Origin: Gordionus sp. m RMFG-2023
Lineage: Eukaryota > Nematomorpha > Gordioida > Chordodea > Parachordodidae
Length of the DNA: 64,000 nucleotides
Assembly (NCBI RefSeq): GCF_954871325.1
Contig: NC_088779.1
Coordinates: 22,260,846 to 22,324,845 of the forward strand
Reading direction: 5' to 3'
Shown: positions 1 to 13,300 of the stretch, one piece after another
How positions within the stretch are numbered: position 1 is the first letter of the stretch
How the letters are laid out: every line of letters begins with the position of its first letter
The notes under the pieces: model-generated
What the model was told of the DNA's origin: nothing
The model's database searches: none
Seen by the model: only the letters and a program-made list of their open reading frames with translations
Translations under genes and position numbers: made by a program

Positions 1-563
1 TATGTTTTAGTTATTTTTTAAACTATTGTTTATTCAAAAAAAAATATTTTAGTTATTATATTTTGCATTTTATCTTTTTGTATATAAATTATATTTCATT
101 TTATAATATTCAAAACTGTTTTAATACCTATATAAAAAAAGCTTTTATTTTATATTTAAAATAATTTATTTTATGTTGAGAAAACATTCAAAAGTAATTC
201 AGTTATATTCTAATCATATATTTATTTTGTGTATAAAATAACTTTTTTGTGTTAGACAGATTATATTTATTCTACCAATAAACTTATTGTGTTCAAAAAT
301 ATTCTTCTTCATAAATTTAAAAGTGTTTATTTATACAAACATCTTTGTGCCTCAACTACGATACTTCAAATTTGAGCAAGAAAGGCAATGTCTCCTATTC
401 TCAACTATTATGGTACATCTTGCGCAATGATGTGACAGTGAAATATAGAGTCCCAAGCAAATATCTACTACAATTCCTTATAAAAAAACATGGTTATTTT
501 TTAGGGGAATATACTATAAACTTTATTAATTTATTCAGACTACACCTTTATATTAGATTATAG

Positions 564-1312
564 AAAATAAATTTAATGTTACTAAAACGGGTACTTGGGA
601 ACGTTCATTCAACCTTATGAAAGATAAATTAGATAGTTTCAATCGAAATTTAACATTGAAGGTTTAATGTAATTAATAAATAATATTATAGTATATGATA
701 GAAATGGGAAGAAAGCCTTTCATTAGGAAACCTAAAGGATGAATTATATCATCACTGGAAAAAATATATACCCATAATATATAATCCTGATTTTAACTTT
801 AATAACCCAACTCAATTGATAGATGATGATAAATCTGCTAATGATATATTATTTAAACCAATGGAGTATTTTATATGTGGAGGTGATCCAGATGAAGTTT
901 TCAATCAGTTAAAAAATGAAGATGTCATGCCAAATGTTTGTGGCAAACTTTTCAAAAATGGTCAACCAACTTATTCTTGCATGTAAATCAAAATTAATTA
1001 ATTATTTTTTATACAAGTGCATCATAGTGATTGTGCCGCAGATGGTACATGTGTTTTATGCTCAGAATGTTTTCAGCATAGTGAACATAAAAAGCATCGA
1101 TATAAAGTGGGCAATATTGCTTAATATGATTATAAATATATTTATTAAAGATATTCACCAGCTCAGGTGGAGGAATTTGTGATTGTGGAGATATTGAAGC
1201 TTGGAAAATGGATCCCTACTGTACAATGCATATGCCAAAAAACAATATTGAACAAGAAAATTCTCAATTTGAGGCAACATTAAAATCAGAATTAGAAGAT
1301 GTTGCTAATAAT
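564..1312 (+). CDS. UBR1: UBR ligase exons: N-terminal helices and UBR box
   Basis: Exons 564-661, 702-982, 1028-1106 and 1151-1312. The second ends in a segment like vertebrate MEWYLCGEDP (here [10 protein letters not shown]), then [15 protein letters not shown]. The third supplies the DC..D.TCVLC..CF zinc ligands and the histidines of [10 protein letters not shown]. The fourth gives [15 protein letters not shown]. Together these are the zinc-coordinating UBR box that binds basic type-1 N-degrons. The boundaries use GT-AG sites, and the 982/1028 junction restores [15 protein letters not shown]. The 564 exon is assigned only because its frame joins cleanly to 702; it shows no diagnostic motif. 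Confidence 0.88.
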
Positions 1313-4300
1313 GTGGAAATTATTTATTAAAATATAATTTATATATTTTAAATATTTAGGCATTAAATAAACTTTCACAAAATTTAGTTAATAGAGCTGG
1401 ATCAGTTTTAATGTCAACCATCCAATATAGTGTTTTAATGTTAACTTGGCAAGATCCATTGAACTTACCTCCTGCTTTAGATTCCATGTGATAAAATATA
1501 TAATAAGTTTTAATTTTTTTTTAAAATAAAAATATAATAGAGCTCCAAATGAAAATCATGTTACAATGTTATACAATGATGAAATTCATACATACGAACA
1601 AGTCATAAATACACTTTGCAGAGCTATTGATTGCAGCCATAAAGAGGGTGTAGAATTTGCCACAACTGTTGATAGAGAAGTAATTTATATTCTTAAATTA
1701 ACACATCATCTAGGCCAGAATTGGAGTGCTTCATGTATACAGGGATGGATATTAATTCTTTAATAAAAATGATCTTATATTATATTATTTAGGGTTGAGT
1801 ATGTTACTTTTAAATAATAATATTTACCATTACACAAGGGAAAAATATAGTAAATTACTCTCACCACCTCAAAAATGGTTAACAGTTGCATTTAGTATTG
1901 TGTAATTGAATAATTTTAGTCAACTCCCAAATGGCTTACTTAGTCAAGTTTTTTCTTTGAAAAATAAGTTTTTAGGTGAAAAAATTGGCTTAAACTAAAT
2001 TAGGCATAGACTAAAGAGCTTGGCCATTACATAATAAATATAAAGAAATAATAATTAAGGTTAGGATTATCTTGTGCAATGCTTATGGATGAATATCCAA
2101 GTTCCTTGGCTGATGCCTAATTTTTGACTAGTTGTTTTCACAGATTTTTAGGCTAAGCCTGCAAGATTTATAGCCTATTATGCATCATTAGTTACATTAC
2201 TGTTATAACGTGTAACAGTTACAAAAACTCTTCATTACATTAAAAAAAATATAATCATTCATTTTACTGCAAGTCATTTAAATAATTAGACAGTATAAAC
2301 TATAAATATACACACTAGTTTATTCTTATTTTTTGATTTTAAGCATTTAATAAAAATGAACTAATTTTTTAAATAGAACATCATTTAATCTTCTATTTGG
2401 TCTATTAATCAAATTAGGAATAGAAATAGGCGATTGACGAAAGTAAAGGATGGTAAATTTGTATTATAATAAATAAGAATATATTTGATTATCGGATATT
2501 TATGCAGTATTGATCGATCCCTACATCTTTCAAAATTTTGTAGAATCCAACTCCAACTTTGGGAATAAATTATTCATAAGGTGTTTACTTCTCAAGGACT
2601 GAATAAACGCAGGCCATCTTATAATATAGGTGTTTACTTCTCAAGGACTGAATAAACGCAGGCCATCTTATATATTGCAGTGGCCATCAAAAGATCTTGC
2701 CTTTTTATTTTATCAGTGAATGATATTCCCCAGAGTGATTTATAAGAATGGATGGGAATTTATGGCTAAATAGGAATGCTTAAGTTTAGCCGTTAATAGA
2801 CGAATTTATAATTTCATCTTTAAACAAAGTCATGTATTATTCTAAATTTTATATCCATTTGGAATGTAAATGAATGAACTATGCTAAACGCCTCGATTTT
2901 ACCCGATTTTTAAAAACGACTAATACAATATTTTATCTAGAAAAATATCGCTGAAACCTAAAGATTTTGCTCATTGATGACATAAAAGACATCTATTAGC
3001 AAAATCTCGAGCATTTTTAAAAATTGGCTTTTAACAACACCAGAATCAATGAGTAAATATTAAAAATAACGAAAAACAAACTACTCAAAATATGTAAAGG
3101 TTACAGAGTCCTTCGTTACATTTTCAAATTGATAGATTATAGGAGCGTTACATTATGTAACGTAACACTACCTGTAGTGTAACCCTATTTGTAACGTTTT
3201 GTCTAACTCTGATATTATTAGTATAACTTGTGAATTGAACTATAATTTTGTAAGCAATCTAGAGTCATTAATATAATTTTTGTTTTTAAAAAAAAATAAT
3301 TTTTATAAAAACCTTTAAAAAAAACAATAAATATTGGAAATTAAATCTTAGATGTTTTAAACATTTAACAGAATTAAGTAGAAATATAATGTAATCCATT
3401 ATTTCTACTTGTTATACTTAAATTTTAAAAACTAGAATGCAATAGAGAGAGTGATTTTGATTTTTGTTTCTAAAATTTATTGTTAATGCTTTGACGGTTT
3501 TACGGCTATATAAAATGTCTGAAATAAAATACCAATAGATATTATAGGTTTTGGTGATAGTCTTATGGAAAGGAAAAAGGTAAAATAAATTATGGCTAAT
3601 AAAAGGAAAAATAACTATATTTATATTAATAAATACTTTAGAGGTCTACTAAATAAAACCTTCAAGGTTTTAGAAACTAAAAAGAAAAAATTCCTATGGA
3701 AAGTAGTTCCCTATGTAATTAAGAAAGCTATTATTTCACTCCTAAAAGGCATTTCAGTAGCATTGGTTTTTCTATGCAGAAACTCATACTTATGATCTAA
3801 TATATTGAAAGATATTTATCATGAATTATGACATTTCTGGTCATCTATAATGCGACAAATTTTGCAAAGGCGTTTAGAGATCTTTAAACAATATGAAATG
3901 AAACTTGATTTACTGAATTTGAATGGGATCTAAATCTTAAAAGCAAAAAAAATTTGGAATCTTGCTTATATCTAGAAAATTTTTGAAACAATATTGGAAA
4001 TAATATTAAGAGATGCTAAGTGAAGTAAACATTTGTATTTTAATTGAGCTTTTTAAAAAAATCGTGAAATAATCTTCAATATTTCCAAAATAGATTTCCA
4101 AATTAAGAATAATAACGTTATTTCCCCCATTTAATAAAAATTCAATTGAAATATAATTATAAGCTCCCCTAGCTTAGCATCTATTGATATTATTTCCAAT
4201 ATTGCATTATTTCATTATAGGAATAAATAGAAAGGGGTATAAGCATGATATTCATTTAGCGGTTTAGAACAGGGGCCCATTTATAAAGATATGGCAAGAG

Positions 4301-7300
4301 AATCTCTAAATCGCGAAAACAAAAAATGATCAATTTATAGAATTTATTAAATAAATGCAAAAATATAGAAATCAATGTAACTAAATGCAAATCATCGATA
4401 TATGATATAGCCATATTTAATTTATTTCATAGAAATTATAATTTAATATTGTTAATTATTTTTAAATTTTAATGTATTCTTTATCATGATTAAATTATTT
4501 ATTAAAATATATAATTTAATAAATGGCGCACAACAGGTGATTATAAAATAATGATATTGATAGGTAGTACCAAAAAAATTATAAATTAAGCAAAATTGGA
4601 ACGTCAAAATATTTTTAAATTTCTGACTTAAAATCCACTCCTAACTCAAAATTTTTTAAAAAAATATCGAGGTGGAGCATTCCAATTCTGTATCGATCAT
4701 GTGATTTTCAAAAAATAATATTTTCTCTAAAAAAGTTTACATACACGAAATTTGAGTAAAAAAAATTAAAGTATTAAACTAAATTAATCATATGATCACG
4801 TTTGCGCAGAGATAGGGATTGGTGTATTGCTTACAGTATACAGAATTATCATTCAAATATTGACACAAATTACTTATTTATATTTTTTTAAAAAATTTTT
4901 TTTCCCCATAATTTAAAACAGGGAAGAAGCCCAGTTATGGTAGCCAACGTTTTAGAGTGTGACAGGGTTAAATCCACAATCGAGCGAGCGACCTCGAGAC
5001 ATGGCGGGAAATCCCTCAAAGTTTTAGTATTCAAGAGCATAGTGGTTGCCCACCAAAATTTTGCCTACAAACTACTTATTTGGATCAATTACATTATAGC
5101 TTATTCTGGTAAGCATATGATTCCCAACTGTTCGTTGCGTTAACCGTACTTTTAATACATTTTCTAACACATAAATTACTAACATCAATCATACAATTTG
5201 AATACTAAAATTATTATATTTTCTAAAAAATATTCTCCCTTTTTAAAACGCAAGATGGGCTTAGATTACTTTTATGCAATTTAACGACTCAGCCATACTA
5301 CGAAGATGAGCACTGCATTTTAGAACACATCATACTATACGATACTCATATTTGGAAAAGTTTTTAATTAAATATTTTTTTAAAAATAAATTATATAAAA
5401 AAATTATAATGATATAAAATAATTTGCGCGCAAACCAAATTCTTTAGACATTTTTTTAAAATATTTAATTAAATTTTTATAGTTGCAAGAATGAAATGTC
5501 ACGAGCTATTTATGTCCAAGTAAAAAAAGATATAATGAATTATCGTTTATATTTTTTACCAATTCCGGGGAACTTATTAAACTGAATTGCTTACCATGAA
5601 CGCATTGTCACCCAAACTTTAAAAAAAATCACCTTATTGTTAAAATCTATCTATAATTGAATGGCTTATTAATAATTTTCTAGAATGACGATTAATTTAT
5701 CAAAATGCATTTTGAAGTGTTGTTGAATACAGATCAGGTGATGAGATATGCCATTTTGGTTTACTATAAAGAAATTTTTTTTAAAAAAAATGAAATTCAT
5801 ATTTTAAAAAAATTTTTTTATGTAAATTATTTACATAGGAAACCCAAATGATGCGCACCAGCTGATCTCTATTAATTACGCATTTTAAATGAATGAATAG
5901 TCAGTAATAAGTAATAATATTATATGTCACAATCAAGCCTTAATCTCTATAGTTTGCTATTTTATAATATTCTTGGTAGAATAACTGTTTCTCACAAAAA
6001 ATACCTAAAAAGCAATAAACATGTTCACGATGTTATGCTTGTCTATATAAAAATCGGGGTAGTGTTAGGAGAGGGAGAGGATAGGGTTACTATATATATA
6101 TATGTATATATACCGATCCTCAATATCAAATATTATTTATCCGACGAGGATTAAAAAAAATAGAAGGGCTATAATTTATTTACTACCAATGCCGAGTGGC
6201 AATTGATATCATTGATGATGATTCAACAATCATAAATAATTCACTTCCTCCACGTTATTTTCAATAAAAATAATTAACGTTTTTTAAGGTTTTATTATAA
6301 AGTAAATTATATAATTATATTAATCAAAATTCTATTTTGCTACGTTTATAATCGTATAGAAGGAAAGAAAAAATTTTTTAAAAATTATTTCAGCTCAAAA
6401 AAAATGATATGTGAAAAATCAATAAATAGAAACTGTACTATATATGACACGTTGATCATTAATGGGTTAATTGGATATAAATTGCTGACAAATAAGCTTG
6501 TACCTCATCATCCTATTCAAGGCTTTAGCCGATTATTTTATTTTTAATAAATTTTCTCCCTTAGGCCCAACAGAACGTTTTTTTAAAATCCGGTAACTTT
6601 ATTTATTTATTTCCAAACACTGGATAATAATTTGTCGCGATTTTATGGAGTCTGAAATGGGGATTCTGATTGGAAATAAAAAAACCTAAATATCTTATAA
6701 ACCATTTTGAAAAAAAAACGCTCTGTTTGGAAATGGCCTTACTATAATGGTCGAATGCATAATATATATATGACAAATAAATAAATCAAACTTTATTTTT
6801 TTTATTTAATAATTTTGAATTAATTCGATCAATATTTTCTTATAGATTCATTTTTAAATTCTATAATATCAAATTTAAATAACCATTCTCCTCTTCTTAT
6901 ATCCATTAAAACATTTTAAATATTTTGGAAAATTATAACCAGTAACTAATGAATAACTGATAAAAAAAGCTTAGGAAATATTTAATTAATCATTTTCTAT
7001 TAGAAGTCTAAAAGTTTAAAAATTTAAGTTATAATTTGCCCATTAAATATATAATTTTAATATAAATCAGTCTTCCTCATCTTTTTGGCTTTGGGATGGA
7101 CTGTCCTTTGAGCGCATTATGAAAGACACACCATTTTTATGGGGATATGAAATTTTTCCATTCACTAACTACGATAATTAAAGAAAGAAAATAAAGAAAG
7201 TTATTTAGTATCTTTATCTAAATGATAAAAGTATGATTAATTCCTTAACTTATTTACAGCAATAAGTAAATATATTGGCCAATATTACAATAGTGTGGGC

Positions 7301-10300
7301 ATAATAAATCTGAGAAATCTTTGTGCAGAAAAAATTTCACAAATTATATTTTAAAAAGACTTGTCGATTTTAAAAATTAACAAAAGATATTTTAACAAAA
7401 TATCTATAAATAAATTTATATTATTTTTAGGTTTTTACTGATTTTAAAATTTGATGCCAATCAAGGACATAATAAAATTAGAATTTGGAATTAGGATCCT
7501 TTCTGAACAGGGATAAATCTAGGGACCATGGGCAGACCGTTGAAAATGTAGCTTTCCAACAGCTGTTTTTTATTTTATTATTGTCCTCATAGCTAAACTA
7601 TTTTAAGCAGACCCATGCTTAAATTTTGCCATGATATTCTCGCGTAAACAAATTTGCTATAACATTTTTGGGGTAAATACATCCATTAAAATTACATTTT
7701 GCGGGAAGTATCGTTTTGAGTAGAAATGGTCGAAGGGTGATAATGCCTTTCGCGGTTGGATGATTTTTCGGAATTGGCATGATTATAATACTAAATTTTT
7801 ATGATTCATAATTTTATGATTGTGGTAAACTGATATATTTTTAATTTATTTTTGGATATAAATAATAGCATGCTTTTATACCCGGAAACTAAAAAGAAAT
7901 TAGCATTACTATTCACACAAGTAAAGAAAACATTTATAAAAACAATTTTTTTTTTCAAATTTAAATTTATCTTATACTACTTCCAAACCTAACTACGGAT
8001 CATTTATTTTTACAAGTAACTAAATTTTTTTCATTAAATTCCATTTTTCCCTATCCAGGTATATGAACTTTCGACTTGTAACTGGTTACCCATGACTAGC
8101 TAAATTTTAGGGAAATAACTCGAAATAATATTTAACGTGTTTTAAATATAGCTTAAAACATCTTCTAAAATGTAACTTGTAAACTTTTTACATACAAATT
8201 TTTCAAGTTACTAAAATTCTCTTATTTTTTAGGAAAATGTAACAAATTAACTGAAACCCGTTACTTTTTTTGTGATGTAACTGTAACTTTAGCAACACCT
8301 CTCATTTTTTACATCCACAAATTTTACTGGTAAATAAATATAGGATAGTTTACAAAAGACATAGTTTTTAATTTAAAAAAAAATTAATATATTCTTATAA
8401 CTCAATTACAATTTCCTGAAATATTGTAAATAAAGATTACTTCATTTTTTGGTAGCTTAATTTATTGATAATTGTTTAAATTCTTATACATTATTATTTT
8501 TAAGCATTACTCTAGAATTTTGGATGATTACATAGATGAGGAACAGGATCATTTAGTTTCTATATGCTGTATTTCGGTTCAACTGTTTACAGTTCCTTCT
8601 CTTGTAACTATTTATTTTTTTGTTACCAAAGTAAAATCCTATCAAAAATATAAAAAGAGTATTTAAAACGAGGAAGGGATCAAAAATTGTCTTCCTTGAA
8701 AGGATACAAGCAAAATTTCTTGTTAGAAAATTTTGAAAATTCTGTTACTACTTATAACCTATTATTACTGTGATATATTATTTAGTTGCCGGCTTTTTTT
8801 TGGATGAATCGGATCTTTAGGATGCTCGGACAAACATTTTTATTTGCTTTATTTTTGATTTTTCCCGGAATTATTTTTATTCCACAAAATTAATAGCAAG
8901 CTCACTATTTTACAAAGAATATTTATATTTAGTTACTTAAACATAGCTTTGTTTAAAAGTCTTATTATGTCCTTTTTCAAAAACATAATGTTCATTCTTC
9001 AATCTAAATAAGCAGGGTAAAAGATGCAATGGATTTGTAAAAGGACATTATATGACTAAAAACGCTTATAAATTAATTTTTTAAAAAGACGCTTTTTTTC
9101 CTTTTTTTAAACAAAAAGCATTATTCTACCATAGCGCACGATTATATAGAAAGCGAGCATTGGTACGATGATTCTGTTTCAGATATATCTGTTCAGATTT
9201 TTACCACTCCCTCTATTGTAAGAATTATTTTATTTTTTTATGTTTATCTTAATTTAACAATTTTTTTTAAAAATAAATTTTTCTTGGGGAAAAAAAAGCA
9301 ACTGATTTATGTTCTTTCTTTAAAAAATAATTATTTAATCCTAATTTTGATATTAAAATTTCCTTCCTCGTTTTAAGTTATCATAATCTAATTTATTTTT
9401 TTTTAGGATTTCTATATTATATATAAATAGTTATTCAGATGTAAGTATTATATTAGTTTTAATATTTTTTGAAAAAATAATTATATTATTTATTAAGAAA
9501 GCTTAAAATATTCTGACAGCAATTATTAGTTTTTAAAAGAAACATAAATTTTTATGTAATTTTTTAATTTAATTATAAGATTAAATTGATATAATAAATA
9601 AGAATTTATATAAAGTAGAAAAGTTATAAAATTAATAAGCCAAATGAATTTAAAAAGAAAAATATAATATTTTACAATGGCGGCTACAGCCCCACCGCAA
9701 TATTATAGGATTGAAATAGTATTTATCTTAAAAATCCAATTTACATGGCATTAGGGTTGGTAGGTATGATTTAATCGAATTGATTAAAATCAATGATTTT
9801 CTTGAATAAAAATCTCGTTTTATCCGATAAGTTGTATTATTTGCTAAAATCCTATTAAAAAATAGTTTTAAATACCGAAGTAATCCTGAATAATTATTTT
9901 TATAATAAACTAATATACATTCTAAAAAATATTATTATTTAAAATTTAAGGAAAAAAAAATCTCTACAATTATTTCGGATGTTCTCCTTATAAAATTATT
10001 AATATTCAATATTTTGATTAAAATATATTCTTTAAAAAGCAGTGTTTGAAAAAAAAAATTTTTTCGCCCAAAATTTTTAATTAATTTTTTATTTTAGAAG
10101 ATAGAAAAAAAATTATTTTTAAAATATTTGTGATTTTACGCAAAAGATATACTAAAAAAGATTATCAACAAAAACGATTTGTAATTTTAGGGTAAAATTT
10201 GATGCAAAATCTTGTTTAAGCATTCTCCAAAAAAAACTCGGATACAAAGTTTTATATATAATTATTAATTTCTAATTTATAAAAAAAAGATTTACCTTTT

Positions 10301-13300
10301 AATCTTAGATTTATTTAATATAAAAAATAAAATATTATAGTTAAATTAAAAATAAAACATTGCAAACCGAATTATTATTTTAATTATAATCAGAGATGCA
10401 CTGTTGCTTTTTTTGGCAACTACCTGACAAAAATCCGGTATCGGTCATTACGGATATCTGTTACCGATACCAAGTTTTAAAAAAAAATTGAATATAATCA
10501 TAATATATATATATCATAAAATATTTATTTTGAATATATAATTTAATGCCATACCTTTGAATTTTTAAACGAAGCTCGTAGCTCTTGATTTATTTTCTTA
10601 CATGTTGTATTCTTCGCAACAAAGTATGAATTAAATTCAGCGACAAGAATTTTTTTAAAGTTAAAAAGCTAAATAGAAAAGGAAAAAAAATTAGCAAGAC
10701 TTTCTTTTATTATTTAGTATAGGTTTTTAGGATGGTTACTATTTAAACATGTTAGGCAGAAGTCTAGTATTTTACCTTCGCTTTCTTTCTTATATTTTAT
10801 CTGTTTAAAAAATTTGTAGATCGATTTAAAAAAAAATAAGAATTAATGCTATTTGGAGAAATCGTCTGCTTTTTAAAATGAAAGAAAACATAAATATTTT
10901 AAAATATGTTTTTTTAGCTTTGGGTCAGGGAATATATTTTTTAATGAATTTATAGTATAACTAGAGCAAAATAATTGCAAGAAAAAGAAGTAATACCCTT
11001 ATTATTTCTAAATATTCCATTTGACAAGATAAGTTTATATATTTTGCTACTTTTTATAAAATGTAGTATTAAATTTAATATTTATATGGAATTAAGTAAC
11101 TGGGAAGGGATTTTTAGTGCACTTTTTCTTATTATTCTTATCTATTTAACAAAGTTTTGTCGGTTTCCTTGCGAAAAAAAGGCCCGGCGCGATTATGTAA
11201 GGGTATGTTTTGCATATTAACGTGCGTTTTCATCAGGACAGGGCTTAAACCAACGTGCTACACATTACTTGTATCGGTTAGAATTGAAAATATCGGTTTA
11301 TTTCAACCTGCCGGTTCACCTCTGATTATAATGTTTTTAATTAGAATAATTTGGGCAATATCAAATATTGTTAATTATATTTGGTAAAGTATTTTTTTAG
11401 TCAATCTAATAATAGCTTTAACAATATTCATAAAATTTCACTGGAAAAGAGATTTTTAATGTAATAAAATGAATGTGTTTAATTAATAGTTTTTTCTCAG
11501 TGTTTCCCGAGGAAAATATGTAAATTTTTTTTAATTATAATTATAACAGATGATTTAAATCAAAAAATTCTTTTTCTTACCAACCCTACCTGATCTGATA
11601 TTCTCTCAAATTTATCATTTAAAACTTTTTTTTAATTATTAAATATGAATATATTTTTTTCACGTCATAATAAACAAGTCTCGATTTCTCATAGTCAATA
11701 AAAATGTATTAGCTGTTGTCATAGAAACATTCATTCGCGTGTGCCAACAATACAAAAATGGTATTTTTTAAATTTAATTTTTTGATTAATGTATGCCTAC
11801 AATTTTATTATCATTTGACATTGCTTAGAAATGTTACAGAAATATTTATTTATAATTACTATGTGATTCTAATCAATCTTTATATTCTAAAAGCTGATGG
11901 CAAACTATCCTTCGACAGAAATCAACAAAATAATACATTCAGAAGGGCCCAATACATTTTGAATGATTTGCAGTAATAAATATCTTATTCTACATATAAT
12001 ATACAAATAATAATTAATATAAAATTTTATAATACGTCTTCATATTATGCGTGTCTGACTATATGTTAGGATCAACTAGAGCCTAGCGCGGGGGATATCC
12101 GAAGCCTGGTACGAACCTCGGACTCACACATTTATATTTTCGGACTCGGGTAGGACTGTAAGAGGCAGCCCCACCCGAAGCCCGATGTATACTCCCCCCC
12201 CCTTTTTTCCAACATAATTAACAATAATCATCGAGTAAAAAATACAATTTATTATTATTAATAACACTTTTAGTTACCTGATGATATCGCCTCCTAAAGA
12301 ATCAGAATGGACTGAACAATTAAAAAAGAATTTTTTGAACGGATTCAATTCTATGATTAACCTTCTTTGCTCTTTACAAGTTTGTAAATATTACATTTTT
12401 TAAAAACTTTTATATTCATCAAATAATTCGAGAATCACTATTTTATTTATCTATTTAATATTTGAGCTCAAATTTTTGCATATATTTTTTTTAGTGGTTG
12501 TTATATAACTTAAAAATATAAACATATTTTTTTTATCAAACTAGAACATGGATACGGTAACACGCCAAATCGGTCAACACTTGGACTACGAACCCGAATG
12601 GGAGACAGCCTTTAACGTTATGTATAAATTGATCCCGTGTCTTATATCATTGGAAGAATGGATAGTTACGGACAAGCAAATTTTGATCAAAGCTTACATC
12701 AGAACTTGCAAGGCTATTTGGAGATTGAATAAAAAGTTTCGAAACACCCATTTTGAAAAATTAGTGTTTGGGGTGGGAGGGAAGAAGCTAAGCAATAAAA
12801 TACTATTTATTGTGAATATATATAAACCATTATTTATTCAATTTTTTTTAAAATGCATAATATAATAGGTTCAAGATTGAGAATGTTACCCTAAAAACTT
12901 CATCAATTACTGCAATAGAAACAAACGGTAATAACGAGATTAAGGCAGATGCCATAAAGTACGATGTATCAGTACAGCCCGTGTCTGTTCATTTGCCAGT
13001 TACTAGGATGTTTGTAGGTTAGCCTTTATATATCTTATAGTTAAATACACTTCCATGTTAAATACACTTCCAAGTTATTTTGATGAATACTTGCAAAGAA
13101 CACGTAAACATTTGAATATCAAGGCTAATTATAATTATTACAGGTGGTACATCTATTAAAATAGTGTCAAATTAATATATTATTTTTGAAATTTTTATTC
13201 ATTTAAAATATTCCCAGATTCTATCAAATGGATATTTTTGTTAAAACTTTTGCTCACTTTGATTATAGGCAATACTGGGGTCATTCCATGTCAAATCAAT

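Larger units (their letters stand above)
1680..4921 (+). other. Intron of the UBR gene with repeat remnants
   Basis: No coding exon is recognisable. It holds a 49-bp tandem duplication (2581-2675), a GTAAC/GTTAC-rich block (about 2190-2240 and 3095-3210) resembling subterminal repeats of a hAT-type element, a degenerate MITE with ends near TTAAACG and TTTTAACAACACC (about 2880-3045), and a palindromic element at 3989-4204. The rest is AT-rich and featureless to me. Confidence 0.6.

Noticed and set aside
345-563. 72-codon open frame at the left edge as the first UBR exon
   Set aside because: It shows no similarity to UBR N-termini and no phase-compatible donor was found; the true first exon is unknown.
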